The notes under the pieces: model-generated | The model's input: the letters and a program-made list of their open reading frames with translations, nothing else | Told to the model about the DNA's origin: nothing | Databases searched by the model: none | Assembly (NCBI RefSeq): GCF_007992495.1 | Contig: NZ_BKAJ01000089.1 | Location: 1 to 64,000 of the forward strand | Origin: Reyranella soli | GTDB taxonomy: Bacteria; Pseudomonadota; Alphaproteobacteria; Reyranellales; Reyranellaceae | Direction of reading: 5' to 3' | Length of the DNA: 64,000 nt | Made by a program: the position numbers and the translations under genes | Part shown: piece after piece, positions 16,326 through 24,576 of the stretch | Layout: every line of letters begins with the position of its first letter | Numbering within the stretch: position 1 is the stretch's first letter

Positions 16326-17228
16326 ATGTCGTCGCGTTTTGTGCTGGGCGCGCTTTGCGCCGTCGTCACCATCACCATCTGGGCAGGCTGGCTGGTCGTG
16401 ATGCGTGTCGGCATGGCGAACAATCTCTCCGTCGTCGACCTGATCGCGCTGCGTTTCGCCGTCGCCGGAATCATCATGGTGCCGGTGGTGATGCGACGAG
16501 GCTGGGCGCTCGACCGGCTCGGCTGGACGGGCTTTGCCGCCATCACGATCGGCGGCGGCGCCGCCTATACGCTCACTGTCGGCGCCGGCCTTGCCTTCGC
16601 GCCGGTGTCGCAGGCCAGCGCCTTCACCCAGGGCGTGCTGCCGCTCACCACCGCGGCCATGGCGGTGATCGTGCTGAAGGAGAAGCTCATCGCCTGGCGC
16701 AAGTTCGGCATCGCGCTGATCATCGCAGGCGCCGTCATGATCGCAGGCCTCGGCCTTGGCGATTTCGGCGGACGCGAGAGCATCGGTCAGGCGATCTTTC
16801 TCTCGGCCACCCTCCTGTGGGCGGCCTACACCGTCGCCTTGCGCAAGGCGCGGCTCGACGGCCTGCACGCCACGGCGATTGCCTGCGTCGCCTCGCTCAT
16901 CGTCTATATCCCGGTCTATCTCGCCCTGTTCGGTCCGCGTGTTCTCGCTGCACCCTGGTACGAACTCGTCTGGCAGGGTCTCTATCAAGGCCTGCTGACG
17001 GGAGTCGTGTCGCTTGTCCTGTTCGGCCGCGCGGTGACGTTGCTGGGCGCTTCGGGGGCCGGCGCCTTCATCGCGCTCGGCCCGGTCATCGCCACGCTGC
17101 TTGCCATTCCCATCCTGGACGAATGGCCGACCGCCGCGGACTGGATCGGGATCGCCGTCATCAGCGTCGGCGTCTATCTCGCCAGCGGAGGCCCGCTGCC
17201 GCGCCGGCTATCGGGCCGAGTTGCTTAG
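16326..17228 (+). CDS. EamA/DMT-family transporter
   Basis: 300 aa, hydrophobic throughout, with about ten membrane segments arranged as two EamA repeats (about 8-135 and 150-288). Typical features are the first helix VVTITIWAGWLVVMRVG, the repeat ends FTQGVLPLTTAAMAVIVLKEK and ALGPVIATLLAIPILDEWP, and the conserved closing helix GIAVISVGVYLASGG. Members export amino acids or other metabolites across the inner membrane; the substrate cannot be told. It stands alone, convergent with the nitroreductase. Confidence 0.9.
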   Translation: MSSRFVLGALCAVVTITIWAGWLVVMRVGMANNLSVVDLIALRFAVAGIIMVPVVMRRGWALDRLGWTGFAAITIGGGAAYTLTVGAGLAFAPVSQASAFTQGVLPLTTAAMAVIVLKEKLIAWRKFGIALIIAGAVMIAGLGLGDFGGRESIGQAIFLSATLLWAAYTVALRKARLDGLHATAIACVASLIVYIPVYLALFGPRVLAAPWYELVWQGLYQGLLTGVVSLVLFGRAVTLLGASGAGAFIALGPVIATLLAIPILDEWPTAADWIGIAVISVGVYLASGGPLPRRLSGRVA

Positions 17229-17273
17229 CCGTCCGTCCCGTCGACTTCCATGTGATGACGTGCCCGACGAGCC

Positions 17274-17891
17274 TCAGATGAGATCCAGCACCTCGGCCAC
17301 CGGACGGCGCGGCTTCTGCGGCCAGTTTCCTGGACGCTCTGCCCCGATGGACAACAGCATGACCGGCACTTCGTCATCGGCCAGTCCGAACTCGCGATGC
17401 ACCGCCTCGGCATCGAAACCGATCATCGGCGTCGAGCCCAGGCCCAGCGAGCGGGCCGCATAGATCATCGCCGTCGCACCGATGGCGCCGGTGCGAACTG
17501 CCTCGTCGCGCTGGCGCTGCGGGTGCTCGAAATAAAGACCACGTGCGGGGCCTTCCCAATCCGGCACCACCTTTGCCGGCATGATGCCCGCTTCGACCAC
17601 CGGTGCCAGGCGCTCTGGTATGACGCTGGAATCGGCCAACTGGCCGCAGATGATGAAGGTAACGGCTGCATCGGTGACGGCGGGCTGATCCCAGGCGAGC
17701 GGACGCAACCGAGCCTTGGCTTCAGGCGTGCGCACGGCGATGAAGCGCCAGTTCTGCAAGTGGAAGGATGTCGGCGCGGTGGTGCCGATCCGCACCAGCT
17801 CGCGGATCTGGTCATCGCTCAAGGTGACGGCAGGGTCGTAGTACTTGGTGGTGCGGCGGCTCACGATAGCGTCGATGACAGCGTTGGTCAT
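17274..17891 (-). CDS. Nitroreductase family protein
   Basis: 205 aa from the ATG at 17891 (GAGGAAG upstream). FMN-binding nitroreductase fold: IVSRRTTKYYDP (FMN phosphate contacts), APTSFHLQNWRFIAV, GAIGATAMIYAARSLGLGSTPMIGFD and VPVMLLSIG. It would reduce nitro or quinone substrates with NAD(P)H. It lies 32 bases behind the quinone-oxidoreductase gene and is probably cotranscribed from the promoter shared with the MocR regulator. Confidence 0.92.
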   Translation of the reverse strand: MTNAVIDAIVSRRTTKYYDPAVTLSDDQIRELVRIGTTAPTSFHLQNWRFIAVRTPEAKARLRPLAWDQPAVTDAAVTFIICGQLADSSVIPERLAPVVEAGIMPAKVVPDWEGPARGLYFEHPQRQRDEAVRTGAIGATAMIYAARSLGLGSTPMIGFDAEAVHREFGLADDEVPVMLLSIGAERPGNWPQKPRRPVAEVLDLI

Positions 17892-17923
17892 GGTGCTTCC
17901 TCGCATCGATAGGTGCTTGTCGC

Positions 17924-18841
17924 TCACGGACGAACGCGGATGATCGTCTTCCCGTTGATCCGCTTGGTCCGGTTGAAGGCGGCGACGGCGTCATCGAGGG
18001 TCGAGACGTTGCCGATGTTCGTCCGCAGTCGTCCGTCCCGCACCCGCTGGACGATCTCACCCAGTTGAGCGCGATCGGCCTCGACGACGAAGTCGACAAC
18101 CAGGCCGTTGGCGGGCCGTGCCTCGGTCGGGCCGGCGATGGTCACCAGGGTTCCTCCGGCTCGAACGAGGCCAGCGGACCGCTTCGCGATGTCGCCGCCG
18201 AAGACATCGAACACCAGATCGACTTCGCCCGCGTCTTCCAGGGCGTCGTTCTCGAGGTCGACGAACGCCTGCGCACCGAAGTCGAGCGCCGCCTGACGGT
18301 GGCCAGCGCGTCCGGTGCCGATGACGTAGGCGCCGAACTCACGTGCGAGCTGCGTCACCATCGAACCGACGGCGCCGGCCGCGCCGTGCACGAGGACGCT
18401 CTGCCCCGCCTGAAGGCGCCCGTGCTCGAACAGTCCCTGCCACGCCGTCAGGCCCGAGATCGGCAAGCTCGCGCCCACCGTGAAGTCGACGTCGCCCGGC
18501 AGCGGCGCGAGGTTGCGTGCCTCGACGGCCACATGCTCCGCCAGGGTGCCGTCGCGATACCAGTCCGCAAGGCCGAACACCCGCTGTCCCACCGACAGCC
18601 CCCTCGTGCCATATCCGAGAGCGGTGACCACTCCGGCCAGCTCGTGGCCGGGGATCGACGGTGTCCGGTCACGGTCGAGGCGATCGGTCCAGGTCGGGGG
18701 CCACGTCAGCTCGTCCGGGACGAATCCCGACGCATGAACCCGAACGACGACGTCGTTGATCGCCGCCTGCGGCTCGGGCCGCTCCACCAGCTTCATCCCG
18801 GCCGTTCCCGCGGCCTGGTCCGTCACAACGATTGCCTTCAT
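17924..18841 (-). CDS. MDR-superfamily NADP-dependent oxidoreductase (quinone-reductase type)
   Basis: 305 aa. Zinc-free medium-chain reductase: MKAIVVTDQAAGTAGMKLVE, ASGFVPDELTWPP, IPGHELAGVVTALGYG, the nucleotide-binding SVLVHGAAGAVGSMVTQLAREFGA, and FDVFGGDIAKRSAGLVRAGG. No structural-zinc Cys cluster is present. It probably reduces quinones or enones with NADPH in the cytoplasm. First gene of a two-gene operon with the nitroreductase, divergent from the MocR-type regulator. Confidence 0.9.
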   Translation of the reverse strand: MKAIVVTDQAAGTAGMKLVERPEPQAAINDVVVRVHASGFVPDELTWPPTWTDRLDRDRTPSIPGHELAGVVTALGYGTRGLSVGQRVFGLADWYRDGTLAEHVAVEARNLAPLPGDVDFTVGASLPISGLTAWQGLFEHGRLQAGQSVLVHGAAGAVGSMVTQLAREFGAYVIGTGRAGHRQAALDFGAQAFVDLENDALEDAGEVDLVFDVFGGDIAKRSAGLVRAGGTLVTIAGPTEARPANGLVVDFVVEADRAQLGEIVQRVRDGRLRTNIGNVSTLDDAVAAFNRTKRINGKTIIRVRP

Positions 18842-18892
18842 GCCGATCTCCTTGGTCCGCGCTGGAGATGCCGTCTGCCGTGGTCATAAAAC

Positions 18893-18922
18893 AGTACCGA
18901 AACCGGCAAATCGGAGAGTACC
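18893..18922. promoter_or_regulatory. Direct repeat in the MocR/oxidoreductase divergent region
   Basis: AGTACC occurs at 18893-18898 and again at 18917-18922, 24 bases apart, between the divergent starts at 18841 and 18931. MocR-type regulators generally bind direct repeats near their own promoter, so this is a candidate site. The repeat is only 6 bases long, so the evidence is modest. Confidence 0.45.
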
Positions 18923-18930
18923 ATCGAGCC

Positions 18931-20334
18931 ATGGCTGGCCCCCGCATCGACCTCGATCGTGGCGGAAAGACGCCGCTCGCCGTCCAGATCTACGGGGCGA
19001 TCCGCAGCGCCATCGAGACAGGGCGGCTCACCTCGGGCGCCAGGCTGCCGTCCTGGCGCGACCTGGCGGCTCAGCTTGGCGTCTCGCGCGGCACCGTGCG
19101 CGTGGCCTACGAACGCCTGATCAACGAGGAATTGGCGATCGGCATGGGGTCGGCGGGCACGCGCGTCGCCGAGCGCCTGTCCCCTGCTTCGACACCCGCC
19201 TGGTCGCCGGAAGCGCCCCCTCTGCCGGAGCTCTTCTATTACGACTTCGGAACGGTGCCTCTGCCCTTCCAGATGGGCGTGCCCTCCCAGGATGCCTTTC
19301 CCTTCAAGCTGTGGTCACGCATCCTCGCGCGTGAGGCCCGGCGCGCGGCGACGGCGCCGGTCGCGTATCCCGATCCACGCGGCGAGCCGGACCTGCGCAA
19401 GGAGATCGCGGCCTACCTGGCGATCGCGCGCGGCATTCGGTGCACTCCCTCCCAGGTGCTCGTGACGACCGGGTTCGCCAGTGCGCTCGGTCTCGCGGTT
19501 CGTGGACTCGAGCTCGAAGGGAAGGCAGCCTGGATGGAGGATCCGGGCTTTCCGCTCACGCGCACCGCGCTCGGCCTGGCGGGCATGACAGTGACCGCTG
19601 TCCCGGTCGACGCGGAAGGCCTGGATATTGCCGCCGGCCTGCGGAGCGCCGCCGGCGCCGCGCTGGCCGTCGTGACGCCAGGCCAGCAGGCGCCGCTCGG
19701 GATGACGATGTCGCCGCCGCGACGACTTGCGCTGCTCGCATGGGCCCGGCGGAACGGCGCCTGGGTCATCGAGGACGATTACCTGAGCGAGCTGCAGTTG
19801 AAAGGACGGGCTGCTCCGGCTCTCGCGTCTCTCGATCACGGGGGACGGGTGCTGCATATCGGCAGTTTCAGCAAGACCATCAGCCCGGCGCTGCGCCTCG
19901 GCTTCCTGGTCATACCGCCGGAGTTGGCGCGTCGGTTCGGCGAGCTCGCGGCGTGCCTGGCGCCGGCGCCCGCCGCGCCCGTGCAGTGCGCCGTGGCGGC
20001 ATTCCTGCGGGAAGGGCACTACCTTCGCCATCTCCGCCGCATGAAGCGGCTTTATGCCTCGCGACGGGAGAGCTTGCTTCGTTGCCTGGGCGAGGTGGCA
20101 TCCGGTTCGATGACCGTGAAAGCGGCCGCGGGCCTCAATGTGGTGGTCCTGATGCCCAAGGTCGCGTCGGACGTCGAGATGGCTTCCCGTGCCCTGCCGT
20201 TCGGCCTGGCGCCGTCTCCCCTTTCGCCCTGGTACATGCAGTCTCCGCAGCAGGGATTGTCGCTTTGCGTGACCAACCTCGATGAACGGCGGCTGTCGGC
20301 CGACTGTTGCAAGCTGGCAGAGCTGGCTCGATAG
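18931..20334 (+). CDS. MocR/PdxR-type transcriptional regulator (GntR HTH plus aminotransferase-like domain)
   Basis: 467 aa from the ATG at 18931; the extended frame has no good start. GntR winged helix at about 1-75: PLAVQIYGAIRSAIETGRL, GARLPSWRDLAAQLGVSRGTVRVAYERL. The rest is a class-I aminotransferase fold: YPDPRGEPDLRKEIAAYL, VLVTTGFASALGL, EDPGFPLTRTAL, VIEDDYLSELQL and SFSKTISPALRLGFLV, where Lys is the PLP Schiff-base residue. It should sense an amine or PLP and regulate the divergent nitroreductase/quinone-reductase operon. Confidence 0.92.
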   Translation: MAGPRIDLDRGGKTPLAVQIYGAIRSAIETGRLTSGARLPSWRDLAAQLGVSRGTVRVAYERLINEELAIGMGSAGTRVAERLSPASTPAWSPEAPPLPELFYYDFGTVPLPFQMGVPSQDAFPFKLWSRILAREARRAATAPVAYPDPRGEPDLRKEIAAYLAIARGIRCTPSQVLVTTGFASALGLAVRGLELEGKAAWMEDPGFPLTRTALGLAGMTVTAVPVDAEGLDIAAGLRSAAGAALAVVTPGQQAPLGMTMSPPRRLALLAWARRNGAWVIEDDYLSELQLKGRAAPALASLDHGGRVLHIGSFSKTISPALRLGFLVIPPELARRFGELAACLAPAPAAPVQCAVAAFLREGHYLRHLRRMKRLYASRRESLLRCLGEVASGSMTVKAAAGLNVVVLMPKVASDVEMASRALPFGLAPSPLSPWYMQSPQQGLSLCVTNLDERRLSADCCKLAELAR

Positions 20335-20364
20335 GCCCACTAGCCAGTCGGGCAGACCCGCATC

Positions 20365-20501
20365 ACCCCAGCACCGTTCCTCGCCGCCTCCGCGTCGAGC
20401 GGATCGCAAGGCCGCTCGCGCGCGATCTTCTCGATGGTTCGGCCGGGCTCGGCCACGCCACGGGGCGAGATGGCGATGCGGATGTCGGCCCAGGATTCGC
20501 G
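20365..20501 (-). pseudogene. Internally deleted remnant of a D-aminoacylase gene
   Basis: Two pieces of a gene paralogous to the intact D-aminoacylase at 27248-28849 are joined. About 20367-20394 matches the intact gene's 3' end (CCAGCACCG, CGCCGCCT). About 20396-20500 matches an internal part near 27742-27850 (GTCGAGCGGATCGCA, then TCGATGGTTCGGCCGGGCTC and GCGATGCGGATGTCGGCCCA). About 460 bases between them are missing and the upstream half is gone. Cannot be functional. Confidence 0.8.
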
Positions 20502-20547
20502 ACCTAAAGGCCAGTCAGCAGGACAAGTAACTGATCAGCTTTGCTCA
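20502..20547. repeat. About 45-bp repeat shared with 27186-27237
   Basis: The block CGACCTAAAGGC, then CAGCAGG, then CTGATCAGC and TTGCTC, recurs with a few mismatches at 27186-27237. At both places it borders a D-aminoacylase remnant, and here it includes the LysR stop codon. So both loci descend from one ancestral junction. Confidence 0.65.
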
Positions 20548-20990
20548 CCGAGGAACGCCTTTCTCGCCGCAGTCGTGATCTCGGTGATGCGGTTAATGAC
20601 CGCGCGCACGGCGGGCGAGCGGCCGACGTCGCGGTGGAAGACCAGCCACAGCTCACGGCTGGGCGGCGGTGGCTCGGTCGGTACCCGGACCAACTCAGGC
20701 TCATGGCTCGCCATGATACAGGGCAGGACGGCGAGGCCGAGGCCGGCCCGCGCCGAGGTCATCAGGGTGAGGAGGTCGTTGGAGCGCAGCGCGAAGCCGC
20801 GATCGCCGGCCAGGGTCTTGAGCCAGCTGCGGCACGTGATCGAGGCTCTCATCGTAGCCAAGGTAGTCCTGATCGTTCGCTGGGCGGGCGACGCGCTCGC
20901 GCGAGCCGTAGAGCCCGTGGCCCACCACCGCCAGCCGGCGCGCCACGATGCCTTTCTCGCGCGGCCGAAGGCTATTGCGGGCATGCGAAT
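20535..20990 (-). pseudogene. LysR-family regulator remnant (C-terminal half, frameshifted)
   Basis: Two frames together spell a LysR substrate-binding domain: RPREKGIVARRLAVVGHGLY and YLGYDESLDHVPQ in one, then WLKTLAGDRGFALRSNDLLT, LMTSARAGLGLAVLPCIMAS and REL WLVFHRDV in the other. The join near 20835 is a frameshift. The N-terminal HTH is missing: upstream of about 20990 the plus strand is coding instead. Non-functional. Confidence 0.8.
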
Positions 20991-21009
20991 TGCCTGCCGC
21001 ATCGTCGAC

Positions 21010-21225
21010 CCGACGGAGAGAGGCGCGCCGTTGTACCGCCGCACCGCCCAGCCGATCCGCCATCAATGGACCCACGCCCTGCGGCTCGCGCGCCAGTGGC
21101 TGGCGGAACGTGTCGAGGACTTTCCGATCCCCGTCGAGGACGTGATCTGGGTCGAACGCGCCGGGCATTCGGTCGCGACAGATGATACGCTGATCCGGCG
21201 GCTCGCCCGGCCTCTCGGCCGCTAA
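21010..21225 (+). pseudogene. C-terminal fragment of an unidentified gene
   Basis: A plus-strand frame with strong GC-rich third positions reads APLYRRTAQPIRHQWTHALR, LARQWLAERVEDFPIPVEDV, IWVERAGHSVATDDTLIRRL and ARPLGR, then stops. It has no start and is joined directly to the LysR remnant. I do not recognise the family. It looks like the true end of a gene brought here by rearrangement. Confidence 0.5.
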
Positions 21226-21278
21226 GCCCGGACGCTCGACGACACGCCAGGCCGTGGGACGCCGTACGCCTCATCCCA

Positions 21279-21935
21279 TCAGGCGGCTGGCCGGTCCCAA
21301 ACGAGGACACGCACCGGCGTTGGGTTGAAGCCGTTGCACGGATTGTTCACCTGCGGGCAGTTGGAGATCACGAAGATCACGTCCATCTCGGCCACGATGT
21401 CGACGTGGTTGCCGCCAGCCGAGATGCCGTCGACCACCGTGAAGTTGCCCGATGGATCGATCGGCACGTTCATGAAGAAGTTGAGGTTGGCGACGATGTC
21501 GCGCTTGCCGAGGCCATGACGCGACAGCTCCAGGATGAAGTTCTCCCGGCAGGCGTGCTGGTAGCGGGTCTGCTCGCCGAAGCGCACGGCATTGCTCTCG
21601 CACGAGCAGCACCCTGCCGAGGTGTCGTGGCGGCCGCAGGTGTCGGCGGCGACGTGAGCCATGGTGCGGCCCTTGTTGGAGACCAGCCGCGTCCCCAGCC
21701 CGATATAGGCCGAGCCCTGCACGCGCATGGTGTCCTGGGCGCTGTAACGTTCCTCGGGGTTCTCGGCGCAGTAGAGCAGTGCGTCGACCGCCTGCTGGCC
21801 TTCGAGGTCGACAATGCGCAGTGTCTGCCCCGCCTTCAGCAACCGCGACCACGGTCGCTCGGCCGGCACGTCGTGGCTGTAGACCGCATCGGCGGGATCG
21901 GGCAGCGGACGATTGGACATCGCGGTCTCCGTCAT
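21279..21935 (-). CDS. DUF1989 protein (carboxyguanidine-deiminase-subunit/urea-carboxylase-associated type), copy B
   Basis: 218 aa from the ATG at 21935, coupled to the previous gene by ATGA. DUF1989 features: AGQTLRIVDLEGQQAVDALL, a central Cys/His cluster CGRHDTSAGCCSCESN, ENFILELSRHGLGKRDIVAN and NFFMNVPID, and the close EMDVIFVISNCPQVNNPCNG. The Cys/His residues are probably metal ligands. DUF1989 pairs have been shown to form carboxyguanidine deiminase next to guanidine/urea carboxylase. No carboxylase or allophanate hydrolase occurs here, so the substrate may be different. Last gene of the eight-gene operon. Confidence 0.88.
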   Translation of the reverse strand: MTETAMSNRPLPDPADAVYSHDVPAERPWSRLLKAGQTLRIVDLEGQQAVDALLYCAENPEERYSAQDTMRVQGSAYIGLGTRLVSNKGRTMAHVAADTCGRHDTSAGCCSCESNAVRFGEQTRYQHACRENFILELSRHGLGKRDIVANLNFFMNVPIDPSGNFTVVDGISAGGNHVDIVAEMDVIFVISNCPQVNNPCNGFNPTPVRVLVWDRPAA

Positions 21936-22738
21936 GCGTACAACCGGTCGGTGAAGGCAAAGGCGCGTGCAATCTCGGGCGAAATCGTGCGGCAGGGATC
22001 GTCGGCGGCGGCCGGCGGCGCACGATGGCGCACCAGCTCGACCGGTCCGCCCTGGGCCGGCCGTGCCGGATCGAGGGGGTGCGGGCAGTTGGAGGCGACC
22101 ACCACGAGGTCGCTCTCGGCCCGCAGGTCGACGAAGTCGCCCGGCCGTTTGGCATCGCCGTTCCATCGGAAGCGACCGTCACCGTCGAGCGACACCGGCG
22201 CGAAGAAGGTGACGCAGGGCGGGATGTCGCGCAGGCCGAGGCCCATCTTGGCCGCTGCGGCGAGGAAATTGTCGTGTGTGTTCCGCGCGCTCTCGCCGTA
22301 AGCCGCCAGGGCGGATGCCGGCGTCGAGCCGCCGACCAGCAGGTCGTGCGCACCGCTCGTATCCTCGATCAGCGACAGGAACACCCGACCCATGTCGGTC
22401 AGGATCACCCGCCCCTTGGCGAGCGCCGCACTCCACTGCACCTTGGCCGTGTCGGCACAGTTGAGACGCTCCGCAGTGTCGTGCAGGCACCACCCGATCA
22501 GCGACACGCTCGCCCGGCCGGAGACGTCGACGATTCGCAACGCCTCGCCGCGCCGCAACCGCACGGTCTCGTACCAGCCCGGCGGCACCGTCTCGCTGCG
22601 GATGACGGCGCCGGGCGCGATCGGTGCCCCGTCGAGGGCGGTCAGTGGCGGCAGCGCCTTGGTCGTCTCGCCCTGGCCGGCCGCACGCAGTTCCTCGTAG
22701 CGCCGGCGGTTGGCTTCGGCGATCCCTTCCCGGGTCAT
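21932..22738 (-). CDS. DUF1989 protein (urea-carboxylase-associated type), copy A
   Basis: 268 aa. Distinct from its downstream partner but the same fold: TVPPGWYETVRLRRGEALRI, VSGRASVSLIGW, NCADTAKVQWSAALAKGRVI, IEDTSGAHDLLVGG, NTHDNFLAAAAKMGLGLRDI, CVTFFAPVSLD and ESDLVVVASNCPHPLDP. The N-terminal 50 residues (EANRRRYEELRAAGQGE) are an extension seen in one of the two subunit types. It overlaps both RidA upstream and copy B downstream by 4 bases, so the pair is translated together and probably works as a heteromer. Confidence 0.88.
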   Translation of the reverse strand: MTREGIAEANRRRYEELRAAGQGETTKALPPLTALDGAPIAPGAVIRSETVPPGWYETVRLRRGEALRIVDVSGRASVSLIGWCLHDTAERLNCADTAKVQWSAALAKGRVILTDMGRVFLSLIEDTSGAHDLLVGGSTPASALAAYGESARNTHDNFLAAAAKMGLGLRDIPPCVTFFAPVSLDGDGRFRWNGDAKRPGDFVDLRAESDLVVVASNCPHPLDPARPAQGGPVELVRHRAPPAAADDPCRTISPEIARAFAFTDRLYA

Positions 22739-23127
22739 GATCTCACCGCGATCATGTCGACCTCGACGATACCGCCGCGCGCCAACCGGTTCACGCCGAC
22801 CGTGGTGCGGGCCGGCCGCTTGCCGTCGGGAAATTGGGTCGCGTAGATGGCGTTGAAGCCGGGATAGTCGCGGTCGAAGTCTGTGAGGAAAATCCGCACC
22901 ATCACCACATTGCCGAAGTCCAGTCGGCAGCCTTTCAACACGCGGTCGAGATTGTCGAACACCTTGCGGGTCTGCGCCTCGATGCCATCCGGCAACGGCA
23001 GCGCATCGTCGTCCGGATCTGTGGCGAGTTGACCCGTCACGAAGACGAACGAACCGGCCTCGACGGCGTGGCTGTAGGGCGCCACCGGTTTGGGGGCATC
23101 GGGCAGGAGATGGAAGATCGGCTGCAT
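22735..23127 (-). CDS. RidA (YjgF/UK114) family imine deaminase
   Basis: 130 aa. APYSHAVEAGSFVFVTGQLA, QTRKVFDNLDRVLKGCRLDFGNVVMVRIFLTD and FPDGKRPARTTVGVNRLARGGIVEVDMIAV match the family. The Arg of PARTTVGV sits where RidA carries the Arg that binds the imine carboxylate, so it may hydrolyse reactive enamines/imines released by the operon's enzymes. It starts 7 bases after the ABC ATPase stop. Confidence 0.9.
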   Translation of the reverse strand: MQPIFHLLPDAPKPVAPYSHAVEAGSFVFVTGQLATDPDDDALPLPDGIEAQTRKVFDNLDRVLKGCRLDFGNVVMVRIFLTDFDRDYPGFNAIYATQFPDGKRPARTTVGVNRLARGGIVEVDMIAVRS

Positions 23128-23134
23128 GCTGGCC

Positions 23135-23923
23135 TCACCGTTGTGCTGTCACGGCCTCTGCCGCGTAACGCTGCAGGAACTGGCGGGCCCGCTCCGTGGC
23201 GGGCCGCGAGAAGAACTGGTCGGGCGTGCCAGTCTCGACCATCCGTCCACGGTCGAGGAAGAGCACACGCGTGGCGGCCTCGCGCGCGAAGGTCATCTCG
23301 TGGGTCACGATCACCATCGTCATGCCCTCATGGGCGAGATCGCGCATCACCACCAGCACCTCGCCGACGAGCTCTGGATCGAGCGCGCTCGTCGGCTCGT
23401 CGAACAGCAACAGGTCGGGCCGCATGGCGAGCGCCCGGGCTATTCCCACCCGCTGCTTCTGGCCGCCCGACAGCCGGGCCGGAAAGGCGTCGCGCTTGTC
23501 ATGAAGCCCGACTTTGGCGAGCAGGGCCAACGCCTCCTCGTGGATCTCGGCCCTGGGCCGCCGCTGCACCTGCAGCGGCGCCTCGATCAGGTTCTGCAGG
23601 ACCGTGAGGTGCGGCCAGAGCGCGAAGTGCTGGAACACCATGCCGATGCGCGTACGAATCTGCGACAGGCGGCGGTCGTTCATCACCACGCCGGCCGAGG
23701 TGACGCCGACCGGCTCACCGTTCAGATAGACGTGGCCGGCATCGGGTTTTTCCAGCCAGTTGATGCAGCGCAGGAGCGTCGACTTGCCCGAGCCCGACGG
23801 CCCCAGCACGCACACGGTCTCACCCTTGCCGACCTGGAAGCTGATGTCCGACAGCACCTCCACCGCGCCAAAGCTCTTGGACACGCCAACCACGTTCAGC
23901 ACGGGATGCGGCAGTGCGTTCAT
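23135..23923 (-). CDS. Polar amino-acid ABC transporter ATP-binding protein
   Basis: 262 aa. Walker A GPSGSGKST (about 41-49), Q-loop VFQHFALWPH, signature LSGGQKQR, Walker B LLLFDEPTSALD and H-loop THEM. The size and the FALWPHLTVLQNLIEAP wording are typical of GlnQ/HisP-type amino-acid importers. The start overlaps the upstream permease by ATGA. Confidence 0.93.
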   Translation of the reverse strand: MNALPHPVLNVVGVSKSFGAVEVLSDISFQVGKGETVCVLGPSGSGKSTLLRCINWLEKPDAGHVYLNGEPVGVTSAGVVMNDRRLSQIRTRIGMVFQHFALWPHLTVLQNLIEAPLQVQRRPRAEIHEEALALLAKVGLHDKRDAFPARLSGGQKQRVGIARALAMRPDLLLFDEPTSALDPELVGEVLVVMRDLAHEGMTMVIVTHEMTFAREAATRVLFLDRGRMVETGTPDQFFSRPATERARQFLQRYAAEAVTAQR

Positions 23924-24576
23924 CGACGGGCGTCCGCGAGACGGCGCAGCACGTTGACGCCGCCCTCGACAACCAGGCAGAGGCCCCAGTAGAGGGCCAC
24001 CGCGGTGATGAAGGCGGCAAACGGCACGTAGTAGCGGGACTGGATCGAGCTCGCCGCGTGCGTCAGCTCGGGCAGCGCGATGATGGTGAGGAAGGCGCTG
24101 TCTTTGATGATCTGGATCAGCTGGTTGCCGACCACCGGCCCGGCCGACAGCACGAGGCCCGGCAGGACGATGCGCCGGAACAGCCGCACGCCCGAGAAGC
24201 CGAAGGCGGTGCCGGCTTCGATCGGCTCACGCGGCATGGCGGCCCAGGCGCCGCGAAGGATCTCGGCCATGTAGGCGGTGTTGTACAGCATCAATGCCGC
24301 CAGGCCGGCGCTCCAGTTGTCGAAGTTGATGCCGAGCGACGGCAGGCCGTAATAGACGATGTAGGCGAACAGCAGGAAGGGAATGCAGCGCATGGCATCG
24401 ACGAAGGCGCGCGCCGCCCCCGCAACCGCACGGCGTCGTGACATCATTGCCGGCGTCAGCGCCGAGCCCAGCAGCAGCGAAACCACGGCAGCGATCACGG
24501 AGAGCAGCGCCGTGTTGGCAAGGCCGCTCATCAACAGGCCGCGCTGGTCCCACACGATGCCGAAATCGTGGATCAC
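23920..24576 (-). CDS. Amino-acid ABC transporter permease 2
   Basis: 218 aa from the GTG at 24576, overlapping the TGA of permease 1 (GTGA). HisM/GlnP-type permease: LANTALLSVIAAVVSLLLGS, FVDAMRCIPFLLFAYIVYYG, the EAA loop AFGFSGVRLFRRIVLPG, and QLIQIIKDSAFLTIIALPEL. About five membrane helices. It pairs with permease 1. Confidence 0.9.
   Translation of the reverse strand: MIHDFGIVWDQRGLLMSGLANTALLSVIAAVVSLLLGSALTPAMMSRRRAVAGAARAFVDAMRCIPFLLFAYIVYYGLPSLGINFDNWSAGLAALMLYNTAYMAEILRGAWAAMPREPIEAGTAFGFSGVRLFRRIVLPGLVLSAGPVVGNQLIQIIKDSAFLTIIALPELTHAASSIQSRYYVPFAAFITAVALYWGLCLVVEGGVNVLRRLADARR

Noticed and set aside
21279..22738. Urea amidolyase/guanidine-degradation cluster
   Set aside because: The DUF1989 pair is there, but carboxylase and allophanate hydrolase are not, so the pathway cannot be assigned.
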